Assembly (NCBI GenBank): GCA_934796775.1
Contig: CAKVPH010000004.1
Coordinates: 75,518 to 139,517, forward strand
Source: an uncultured Clostridia bacterium
Lineage (GTDB): Bacteria; Bacillota; Clostridia; Christensenellales; Borkfalkiaceae
DNA length: 64,000 bases
Direction: 5' to 3'
In this document: positions 50,949 through 58,966 of the stretch, one piece after another
Position numbering within the stretch: position 1 is the stretch's first letter
How the letters are laid out: every line of letters begins with the position of its first letter
Program-made: the position numbers and the translations under genes
The notes under the pieces: model-generated
What the model was told of the DNA's origin: nothing
Databases searched by the model: none
What the model saw: the letters and a program-made list of their open reading frames with translations, nothing else

Positions 50949-53900
50949 TTATACACGTTTAACATTAACGATGTTATGGCAGAGTTCGCAGTAATTTCCG
51001 GTATATTCATATTCACCGTCAGTCCAAGAAATTACTTTTGAATCATATTTATGAGGAGCAGTTATATCTTTTTCAAATACAACATCAGCAAGATCATCGT
51101 TATAGAGATATGCGTTCTTAGCAGCAAGAAGCTTTTTAAGAACATCTTTCTTTACAACGAATTTGTAATGTCCGCTATTCGAGCAAGTTACAGCTACTAC
51201 CTGTTTAACATCGTAATTGTCGGATTCAACAAATTCATATACGTTTTCATCGTTGAGCTTAAGTTCAGGAATTGCAGGAAGTTCAATTACAACAGCTTCA
51301 AAATCACAACCTTCACGTTCGCAAGTAACGATCATCTTTCCGTCTTTAACTTCGATATGAGTCTTATGTCCAAGAGCAGGAACAGTTTCAGTTTGTAATT
51401 CGTGTCCGCAGTCTTCATTAGCACAATTCCAAGTCGTGGTGCCAGCTTTTTCACAAGTAGCAACAGGTGCTTTATAATCATTAGGTTTAGTATGATCGCC
51501 CTTTACATAAGTATCAAAGTAACCATGGCAAACAGTACATTCATAAAGCGCATTCGGATTAGCACCTTTTTCAAAATCAGCGCAAGTAGGCTTAGCACCT
51601 TGACCTTTAACTATTATACCAAGTTCTTTAGCTTCGCTTGCAGTATAAGGCTTATCATAAGCATTTTTGATTTCAACACCGTTTCTGGTGTGTCCTACTG
51701 TAGCTAAGTCAATAGTTTTATCTTTCTGTTCAACTTGTTCGTCATCAACATACGTAACAACAGCTGTTCCGGTTTCTTCGCACGAAGGAAATTTAGTAAC
51801 TCTGTAAGAAGAAACAACTAAATCGTGTTCATCACTACATACAGTACATACGCCGTGAAGTTTTGTAACTTTATCTTCAGCATCTTTTTCAGCTACGGTA
51901 TAAGAATAGCTATGTCCTTTTGCAGGAATAGGTTCACCATCAGTTGCGCCACAGACATCACACTTTTCAATAGAAAGCCAACCGTCTTCAGTACAAGTAG
52001 GTTCTTTCGTTACAGTAGTCTTTCCGGTATGTGACATATAAGCATAAACTTCAAATACGCCTTCACATCTGGTACATGTATAAACAGCACGACCGGGTTT
52101 AGCTTCGCTGGTGTTGCCACAAGAAATAGCTTTGCCATCCGAAGTAGAACTGTTAATACCTATGAATTTACCAGTATACTTAGCATCTCTTAAATCAATA
52201 GGATGCTGAGCATCGCCAAGAGTTCCAAGTTTACCAAGGTCTTTATGGTTGTGACCGAGAGCAGGATTCTTTTCATCGAGAACGTTGATGTTATAACCAA
52301 CATATTCGGTATAAGCACCCTTATCACATGTAGCTTCATGATATACAGTTTCAGGAGCTTCTTCAAACCAACCGGTCTTCGATTCGCCGCCTACAGAGCA
52401 GGTTGCTTCGTATCCGCCAAACTTATGTTCATCTGTAGCAGGTAAAATCTTTTTAACAACATAATTATGAGCAAGCTTTTCAGTCTCAACATGTGCAGTG
52501 CTACCACAATCGGTACAAATATAATCAAAACCGCCTACTGAAGAGCAAGAAGCAGCTACTTCGTTGAATTTAGTATCAACCTTAGCATCAAATGCTTTAT
52601 GAGCTTTTCTTACAGTAATATCGAATGAATCACCGCATTCTTCACAAGTAAAGAAACCGGGAGTTCCTGCTTCACCGCAAGAGAGAGCTGTAGAGCCGCC
52701 TAACCATTTAATCTTGCCTGCATATTTAGCATCGTCAAAGTAATAGTCACCATTAATGTCTATTTCGTTGCCGTTTACAATATGTTTGGTCTTAGCAATA
52801 GCTATTTCGACTTTGAATTCCTTTTCACCATAAGTGAATGTGTAAACACCCTTTCTGTCTGCAGAGCAGCTAGGAGCAGTAGGAGCAGTATAAGCATAGA
52901 AACTATTTACGGTACCGTCTTCATTTCTGAGAGCAGGAATTTCTTCAGTCTCAACATCGTCGTTACGTTCGCATCTACGTTCGAGCTGACCACCATTAGT
53001 GAGAGAAGGAGTTTTTCCGGTAGAAATAACCCATTCGCCATAAGTGTGACCTTCAGCTTTCTTAATTAACGTATTGCTAATCGTTGCGCCACAAGCTTCA
53101 CATTTAACGAGTTCATAAGTATCAAGTTCACAGGGTTTCTTGTTTTCAGGATTCTTAACGTCGAGCTGATATGTATAAGTTTGAACATCCTGATGTTCTG
53201 TATAACAAGTGCCGTCTTCTTCAACTGATTTATAAACAACGTCTTTTTCAGCACCGCAGTTTTTACAAACTTTTGCGCTGCGAGCACCAACAAAGCAGTC
53301 TTTTCTGGGAAGATCAACAGGTTCTTCGCTCCACTTATGATCTACAACATTTTCAACAGCAACATGTCCGCAATCAAGGCAAACAACTAATTGCTTATAT
53401 TCACATTTAGAATTAGTATTATAATCATAAGGAATCTTTTCAACACGTTTGCTATGATCGCATTTATCAGCAGCGGGAACTTCAACAGCTATAGTAGCAC
53501 CGTTATCAAACGTGAAGATAAGTTGCGTACCGTCCTCGTTATACTTTATGGTTTTAATCTGGGGAGCATCTTCACCCTTAGCTCCTGTAGCAGCAACGCC
53601 GGTATCTTTTCCGTCGATAGTCCAGTTTCCGTTTTCGCCGATAGCAACAACGGGAGTATGTCCGGCTTCACCGGGCTTGCCTTCTTTTCCTGTAGCAGCA
53701 ACACCGGTATCAACGTCATCTATAAACCAGTTACCGTTATCTCCGATTTTAACAACGGGAGATTTACCAGGTTCACCGGGATTACCGGTTTCGCCCTTAG
53801 TTTCGATTTTTTCTTCGGAACCGTCACTCCAAGTGAGAATGAGAGTCGTGCCTTCGACTTTAATTGAAGTTATCGTTTTTTCTTTGGAACAAGCAGTCAT

Positions 53901-53990
53901 TCCAAGAACCATAACGACCGAACAACAAATAATGAACAAAAAGGCAAGACATTTTGTCAATAATGACTTTTGTTTTTGTAACATTTTCAT
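50949..53990 (-). CDS. Collagen-like and Cys-rich repeat lipoprotein (surface protein B)
   Basis: 1013 residues. Signal peptide with lipobox MTAC (Cys 34). Residues about 60-150 contain short collagen-like Gly-x-y runs (GETGNPGEPGKSP, GKEGKPGEAGHTP) alternating with a repeat NGNWFIDDVDTGVAATG/NGNWTIDGKDTGVAATG, a pattern also known from phage-tail and adhesin stalks. The rest is a series of Cys-rich modules like those of protein A, for example CEECGDSFDITVRKAHK, CTRCEGVFEVYAYMSHTGKTT, with DHTKP and A-TC-E-G phrases. Probably a cell-wall-facing adhesin-like protein; ligand unknown. It has its own promoter, long leader and terminator. Confidence 0.75.
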   Translation of the reverse strand: MKMLQKQKSLLTKCLAFLFIICCSVVMVLGMTACSKEKTITSIKVEGTTLILTWSDGSEEKIETKGETGNPGEPGKSPVVKIGDNGNWFIDDVDTGVAATGKEGKPGEAGHTPVVAIGENGNWTIDGKDTGVAATGAKGEDAPQIKTIKYNEDGTQLIFTFDNGATIAVEVPAADKCDHSKRVEKIPYDYNTNSKCEYKQLVVCLDCGHVAVENVVDHKWSEEPVDLPRKDCFVGARSAKVCKNCGAEKDVVYKSVEEDGTCYTEHQDVQTYTYQLDVKNPENKKPCELDTYELVKCEACGATISNTLIKKAEGHTYGEWVISTGKTPSLTNGGQLERRCERNDDVETEEIPALRNEDGTVNSFYAYTAPTAPSCSADRKGVYTFTYGEKEFKVEIAIAKTKHIVNGNEIDINGDYYFDDAKYAGKIKWLGGSTALSCGEAGTPGFFTCEECGDSFDITVRKAHKAFDAKVDTKFNEVAASCSSVGGFDYICTDCGSTAHVETEKLAHNYVVKKILPATDEHKFGGYEATCSVGGESKTGWFEEAPETVYHEATCDKGAYTEYVGYNINVLDEKNPALGHNHKDLGKLGTLGDAQHPIDLRDAKYTGKFIGINSSTSDGKAISCGNTSEAKPGRAVYTCTRCEGVFEVYAYMSHTGKTTVTKEPTCTEDGWLSIEKCDVCGATDGEPIPAKGHSYSYTVAEKDAEDKVTKLHGVCTVCSDEHDLVVSSYRVTKFPSCEETGTAVVTYVDDEQVEQKDKTIDLATVGHTRNGVEIKNAYDKPYTASEAKELGIIVKGQGAKPTCADFEKGANPNALYECTVCHGYFDTYVKGDHTKPNDYKAPVATCEKAGTTTWNCANEDCGHELQTETVPALGHKTHIEVKDGKMIVTCEREGCDFEAVVIELPAIPELKLNDENVYEFVESDNYDVKQVVAVTCSNSGHYKFVVKKDVLKKLLAAKNAYLYNDDLADVVFEKDITAPHKYDSKVISWTDGEYEYTGNYCELCHNIVNVKRV

Positions 53991-54977
53991 AAACTCCTTT
54001 TTCGTTTAAATTAAATTTAAATTTTTTACTTTTTTGTTTAAACCCGATATAAAATATCAATCACTATCAAATATCATCTTCCTCAAGTACCTCCCGAAAG
54101 ATTTTCTTTCGCATAGCCACGTTATTCATAACGGGTTTTTCAGACGAAAGCGGTAGTATAACCCTTTTGCTTTATCTATATTAAAACATTTAAAATTGTT
54201 TGTCAACTGTTTTTTTGATATTTCAAGTTATTTTGCCGACATTTTTGTTTTTTTCTCTACATTAAAATTTGCATTTAAAACGGTCGTTTTTTTGCTTAAA
54301 AAATATAAATTTAAGCCTTTTTTATAAGTTTTTAGGCATATTTGTAACCCATAAGAAAAAATCTCACATTTTTTATCACGAAAAAAATAGTTTTTTTTAT
54401 CTTTTCAAGTTATATAATATGCCGTTATTTTTAATTTTGACTATGGTTTTATCTGCAAGAAAAATTTTTTAATTTTTAGTCGCATAGTAAAAACCCGTTT
54501 TTTACATACATTATAAAAATTAAGTCGTGCGCAGAATTTCATTTGTTTATATATTTATATATGGCAAATGCGGCAAAAAAATTTTTATATATGACAAAAA
54601 TAACGTTGAAACTTAAAACGAGTTGTAAGCTTATATTCCCGCAAAAAGCTTATAAGTGGTAGCCAAGGGTGCAGCTTCAAGCTGCATTACGCTTTGGTGT
54701 AGATTAAATTATAGAAATCCTCTTCAGTCAATGCTACGCATTGCCAGCTTCCCCAAACGGGGAAGCCTTATGTTCGCATAAGCTTTAACGAATTGTAAGC
54801 TTATAATTCCGCGAAAAGGCTATAAGAGACAGCCAAGATGCAACGTTACGTTGCCAGCTTCCCCAAACGGGGAAGCCTTATGTTCGCATAAGCTTTAACG
54901 AGTTGTAAGCATATATTTCCGCAAAAAGCTTATAAGAGGTAGTTCGGGTGCAGCTTCAAGCTGCCGTCAAGCTGCCG
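53991..54977. other. Long gene-free region upstream of surface protein B
   Basis: It contains the surface protein B promoter and leader (with a CGAAAGA/TCTTTCG hairpin just before GGGAGG, about 54093-54110), a very A+T-rich stretch (about 54210-54600) and the copA-proximal repeat block (54620-54990). No gene is convincing here; the open frame of 67 codons near 54269 lacks coding character. Confidence 0.5.
54178..54206 (-). promoter_or_regulatory. Sigma-A promoter of surface protein B
   Basis: On the minus strand TTGACA (54206-54201), 17-nt spacer, TAATAT (54183-54178). The leader to the ATG is about 180 nt and holds a CGAAAGA/TCTTTCG hairpin. Confidence 0.75.
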
Positions 54978-54986
54978 TCAAGCTGC
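54620..54986. repeat. Complex repeat block at the copA 3' end
   Basis: Three copies of a 65-bp unit, each beginning GAGTTGTAAGC or GAATTGTAAGC, with CTTATA/TATAAG pairing and ending in a GCAGCTTCAAGCTGC-type hairpin (starts 54620, 54790, 54900). Between them stand two copies of a 45-bp block (54745 and 54855) with the perfect hairpin CTTCCCC-AAAC-GGGGAAG. The last unit runs into the copA 3' end as three CGTCAAGCTGC units; the last copA codons and stop come from it. Confidence 0.8.
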
Positions 54987-57629
54987 CTTTGCGATATAGC
55001 CGGCGTTTTTAACCGCCGAAATAATCAAAGCTTTTACTTCGCGCTCGCTTAGATTACCGGAATAAATCACCGTTGCCGAGTTTTCGGTTAAAGAAACTTC
55101 GGCTTTTTTCACTCCCGCAACACTATTGATTGCATCGGTAACGCGCTTTACGCAATGCATGCAAGTCATTTTTTTAACTTTAAACCGCAAAACGACTTCG
55201 CCCTCAGATTGCACGATTTTATCAGCCGATTCAGCCGCTAATCCTGATTTTTTGTTTATAGTTTTGTATTTTTTACCGAAACAGTTGATAGTTAAAGCAT
55301 TCAGAACAACCGAAACGCTCGAAAAGCTCATTGCAAGCGCGCCTATCATAGGCGAAATTTTAAATCCCCAAAGGTGATACGGTATACCTGTTGCGATAGC
55401 CACGCATATAAGATTATAGAAAAATGCCCAGAACAGCCCGAGTTTTATAGTGTTAAGCACGCGTTTGCTTAAATCGATTGAGGTTACAACACCCATAAGA
55501 TCCTTTTTTAAAAGCACGATATCGCCTGCCTCTTTTGCCGCGTCGCTACCGCCGCCCATTGCCACGCCTATATCCGCCGCCATAAGCGCGGGCGCATCGT
55601 TCACGCCGTCGCCAACCATGGCAACAACTTTGCCCTCGCTTTTAAGCGTTTCTACAACCCGCTGTTTATCTTCAGGCAAAACGTCGGCAACAACTTCGGT
55701 TATACCTATTTCTTTTGCAACGCTTTGCGCCGTTTTTTTATTGTCGCCTGTAAGCATTATTGTGCGAATATGTCGGGCTATAAGCTCTTTAACAGCACTT
55801 TCGGCATTTGGTTTTACTCTATCTTTTACAGCGATTATCCCTACTAAAACATTACCTTTTAAAACAAAAAGCGGAGTTTTGCCCTGCGCCGAAAGCTCTT
55901 CGGCTTGTTTTGCGGCTTTATCGGGAACGCCCGAATTTTCGCCGACGTATTTCAAATTGCCTATGCGATACGTCGCGCCGCCGATTTCGCCTTCAACCCC
56001 GCGCCCCTTTGACGAGTTGTAATTTTCAACGTTTTCAAGCTTAGCAGAGTTTTTTGTTGAATACTCGCACACGGCGTGCGCCAAGGGATGTTCGGACATA
56101 TTTTCCAACGAATACACTTTATTCAATAGATCCGTATGCAATAAATCTGTATCCGTTTTATTCAAAACATTGCCGTCCGCGCTTAGCCCGATAAAATCGG
56201 TTACTTCGGGCATACCTTCGGTTATAGTACCCGTTTTATCAAAAACGACGGTGTTTATAAGGTGCGCTTTTTCCAGAATTTCGGCATTTTTAACAATAAC
56301 GCCGAGTTCTGCGCCCTTACCCGTGCCGACCATTATGGCAACCGGCGTTGCAAGTCCCAAGGCACACGGGCAAGCTATTACCACAACGGTAACGGCAAAG
56401 TTGAGCGATAATTCGAACGTTTCGCCCAAAATTATATTTATTATAAATGTTAAAAGCGAAATACCTAATGTTATAGGCACGAATATGCCCGAAATTTTAT
56501 CGGCAAGGCGCGAAACGAGTGCTTTGGATGCAGACGCTTCGTCAACCAGCCTGATTATCTGTGCAAACGAAGTATCTTCGCCGACCTTAGTCGCGCGCAT
56601 CACTATATAACCTGCCGTAAGCGTGGTTGACGCGTAAAGCGTATCGCCCGCCTGTTTTTCAACCGGCATGGACTCGCCCGTAATGTTCGCCTGATTAACA
56701 GACGCCGAACCGCTTTCGACTACGCCGTCCACCGGTATTGCCGCGCCTTTTTTTACGACGATCAAATCGCCCGGTTTTACGTTTTCGACTGCGATTTCCT
56801 TTTCTTCTCCGTTTTCGATTATAACGGCGCGCTTAGGTGCTAAATCATAAAGTGCCTCTATTGCCTTTGTGGTTTTCTTTTTAGAAAGCCCTTCAAGATA
56901 TTTTCCGAGCGACACAAGCGTTAATATCATGCCTGCGGACTCAAAATACAAATTGTCGTGATAAGTCTTGATAATCGACTTATACGCCGAGATTTGCTCT
57001 TCGGTAAGACCGCCCGCGGCAAGCATTGCCTGCCCGTAAGATATTACGAACAGCGAAACTATACCGTATATAACCGACACGAGCGCACCGATTGAAATAA
57101 GCGTATCCATATTAGGCGCACCGTGGACAAGCTTTTTTAAGCCCGAAACAAAATATCTTCGGTAAATAAACAGAATGGGCAGGAGCAGTAAAAACTGAAT
57201 GAGCGCGTAACCCATGGGGTTTTTCATATGGTCAAACACTGCGGGCGCGGGGAAGCCCCACATCATATTTCCCATTGAAAAATACATGATTCCCAAAAGA
57301 AAAACAAACGAAATTATAAGCTCGGTTAATTTTGTTTTATTCTGCTTTTTTTGCTCGTCTGAATTTTTTTTCACGTTGCCTTTTGAACTGCCGTTTGATA
57401 AAGGATCGGCATTTAAGCTGCCGATAATCGCCTTATAGCCGGCTTTTTCAACGGCTTTAGAAATATCGTCAAAAGAGCAAGCGTTCTCGTCGAACTCAAC
57501 TTCCATACTGTTTTTGAGCAGGTTTACGGCGACTTTTTTTACGCCTTTAACCTTTTTTACGGCTTTTTCTACCGCCTGAGAGCAGGCGGCACAGCTCATG
57601 CCCAAAACGTCACAATATTGTTTTGTCAT
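54978..57629 (-). CDS. copA: Copper-translocating P-type ATPase
   Basis: P1B-type ATPase that exports Cu(I). The 883 residues hold an N-terminal HMA domain with GMSCAACS (Cys 13 and 16), eight predicted membrane helices, the actuator motif TGES, the transport CPC motif in VIACPCALGLATPVA, the phosphorylation site DKTGT, SEHPLAHAV, GDGVNDAPAL, and an additional HMA domain at the C-terminus (KMTCMHCVKRVTDAINS). Most CopA have metal-binding domains only at the N-terminus, so the C-terminal one is unusual but known. Two copies of the dispersed element lie in the frame, one in the linker after the first HMA (YKAIIG). AAAGGA precedes the ATG. It follows an rmlB-like gene. Confidence 0.95.
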   Translation of the reverse strand: MTKQYCDVLGMSCAACSQAVEKAVKKVKGVKKVAVNLLKNSMEVEFDENACSFDDISKAVEKAGYKAIIGSLNADPLSNGSSKGNVKKNSDEQKKQNKTKLTELIISFVFLLGIMYFSMGNMMWGFPAPAVFDHMKNPMGYALIQFLLLLPILFIYRRYFVSGLKKLVHGAPNMDTLISIGALVSVIYGIVSLFVISYGQAMLAAGGLTEEQISAYKSIIKTYHDNLYFESAGMILTLVSLGKYLEGLSKKKTTKAIEALYDLAPKRAVIIENGEEKEIAVENVKPGDLIVVKKGAAIPVDGVVESGSASVNQANITGESMPVEKQAGDTLYASTTLTAGYIVMRATKVGEDTSFAQIIRLVDEASASKALVSRLADKISGIFVPITLGISLLTFIINIILGETFELSLNFAVTVVVIACPCALGLATPVAIMVGTGKGAELGVIVKNAEILEKAHLINTVVFDKTGTITEGMPEVTDFIGLSADGNVLNKTDTDLLHTDLLNKVYSLENMSEHPLAHAVCEYSTKNSAKLENVENYNSSKGRGVEGEIGGATYRIGNLKYVGENSGVPDKAAKQAEELSAQGKTPLFVLKGNVLVGIIAVKDRVKPNAESAVKELIARHIRTIMLTGDNKKTAQSVAKEIGITEVVADVLPEDKQRVVETLKSEGKVVAMVGDGVNDAPALMAADIGVAMGGGSDAAKEAGDIVLLKKDLMGVVTSIDLSKRVLNTIKLGLFWAFFYNLICVAIATGIPYHLWGFKISPMIGALAMSFSSVSVVLNALTINCFGKKYKTINKKSGLAAESADKIVQSEGEVVLRFKVKKMTCMHCVKRVTDAINSVAGVKKAEVSLTENSATVIYSGNLSEREVKALIISAVKNAGYIAKAA
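56970..56985 (+). repeat. Dispersed palindromic element, copy 17 (inside copA)
   Basis: GATAATCGACTTATAC, one mismatch to the core. Antisense in copA and read as YKSII, exactly as in rnr. Confidence 0.7.
57423..57438 (+). repeat. Dispersed palindromic element, copy 18 (inside copA)
   Basis: GATAATCGCCTTATAG then CCGGCTTTTTC. Antisense in copA and read as YKAII in the linker after the first HMA domain. Confidence 0.65.
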
Positions 57630-57659
57630 AATTTATTCCTTTATGTTTACATTTTTCGG

Positions 57660-58646
57660 TCAGTCATTTTTCTTACTAACGCCCAAATAATTTTTATACC
57701 AGTTTACCGTCTTTTTAAGTCCCGCTGCAAAATCGGTTTGCGGCGCAAAATTCAATTCGCGGCTTATTTTTTCGTCGTCTATCATATAGCAAAAATCGTT
57801 GCTTACGCGCCCCGGGACAAACTTTATAAGGCTCTCGTTTTTACCCAAAAGCCGCAAAACAGTTTTTACAAGGTCAAGATTTTTTATTCTGTTTTTGCCG
57901 CTTACGTTATATATATCGCCCGATTTGCCAAACTTTAAAACAAGCTCGATTGCGGCACAGTTGTCATCAACGTAAAGCCAGTCGCGAACGTCCTGCCCGG
58001 CACCGTAAACTTTAACTTTTTTATTTGATAAAGCGTTTTTTATAACCGCAGGAATTAACTTTTCGTGATTTTGCCATTCCCCGTAATTGTTTGTAGAGCG
58101 CGTTACGGTAACGTGCAGCCCGTAACTTTTACCGTAAACGAGCGCGAGAATATCCGCCGCGGCTTTAGTCGCACTGTACGGATTTGTAGGGTTTAAAGGC
58201 GACTGTTCGGTTGATAAAATATAATTTTTATGAATTATCTCGTTTTCTAAAACGCCGCCGTATACTTCGTCGGTAGAAACCTGATGAAATCTGTTCACTC
58301 CGAAATTTTTACAGCAATCGAGTAAAACCTGAGTGCCTGAAACGTTTGTTTTTGTAAAAAGCGTAGGATATTTAAAAGACCTGTCAACGTGCGTTTCGGC
58401 GGCAAAATTAACTATCATATCAGGTTTTTCGCAAGCAAAAAGCTTGGCTATAGCACGTTTATCGCATATATCGACTTGGCATAATACAAAGTTTTTATTT
58501 TTTTTAAACGGCTCAAGCGATAAAATATTTGCGGCGTAAGTGAGCTTATCCGCCACCACTACCCGATAATCGCTTTTATTTAAAAGCCGCCTTACAAATG
58601 CGCTTCCTATAAAGCCCGCGCCGCCGGTTACAAGAACAGTTTTCAT
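57660..58646 (-). CDS. dTDP-glucose 4,6-dehydratase-like protein
   Basis: 328 residues of the extended short-chain dehydrogenase family: NAD site VLVTGGAGFIGSAFVRRL (residues 4-21), catalytic Thr-Asp-Glu at 125-127 in STDEVYGG and Tyr 157/Lys 161 in PYSATKAA, the RmlB pattern. The usual RmlB block near GHDRRYAID reads GRVSNDFCYMID, so substrate binding may differ. It would make dTDP-4-keto-6-deoxyglucose for cell-surface sugars, but no other rml gene is here. AAAGGTG precedes the ATG at 58646; a start at 58688 has no support. It is followed by copA after 30 bp. Confidence 0.82.
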   Translation of the reverse strand: MKTVLVTGGAGFIGSAFVRRLLNKSDYRVVVADKLTYAANILSLEPFKKNKNFVLCQVDICDKRAIAKLFACEKPDMIVNFAAETHVDRSFKYPTLFTKTNVSGTQVLLDCCKNFGVNRFHQVSTDEVYGGVLENEIIHKNYILSTEQSPLNPTNPYSATKAAADILALVYGKSYGLHVTVTRSTNNYGEWQNHEKLIPAVIKNALSNKKVKVYGAGQDVRDWLYVDDNCAAIELVLKFGKSGDIYNVSGKNRIKNLDLVKTVLRLLGKNESLIKFVPGRVSNDFCYMIDDEKISRELNFAPQTDFAAGLKKTVNWYKNYLGVSKKND

Positions 58647-58818
58647 AAATTCACCTTTAAAGCGGCGCAAAACAACGCGGCTTTTCACTTTTTACTTGAC
58701 TGAATTATATCACCTTTTTAAGCAAAAATCAAACTTTTTTAATTGCTACCTGTAAGGTAGTATATATAAATTTTATATAGTCTGCCTGAAAAATACTTAT
58801 ACCATATAAAACGAGTGC

Positions 58819-58955
58819 AAAAATCACCGTTTTTAGATGCACTAATTTTTAGCATACAAAAAGTCCTGCGGCAAGAACAAATCCTGCGCAGGACTTTTTT
58901 TGTTTTTAGTTTACCGTTTTGTCGGCAAATCATTTACCTGTAAAACGGTGATTTT
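58819..58955. repeat. Nested inverted repeat around a terminator
   Basis: AAAATCACCGTTTT near 58820-58833 is inverted as AAAACGGTGATTTT at 58942-58955. Between them lies the terminator hairpin 58858-58900. The RNA of the large gene at 58967 could fold both stems. Confidence 0.6.
58858..58900 (-). terminator. Terminator after the large repeat protein gene
   Basis: AAAAAGTCCTGCG against CGCAGGACTTTTT with a 16-nt loop, flanked by A-run and T-run. It can act on both strands. Confidence 0.85.
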
Positions 58956-58966
58956 GTTAGTTTAAA

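Noticed and set aside
54269..54472. Plus-strand reading frame of 67 codons in the long gap before copA
   Set aside because: A+T-rich sequence with Phe/Leu/Lys bias and no Shine-Dalgarno sequence; not supported as a gene.
54745..54899. CTTCCCC-AAAC-GGGGAAG blocks as a CRISPR array
   Set aside because: Only two copies about 110 bp apart, with repeated rather than unique sequence between them, and no cas gene nearby.
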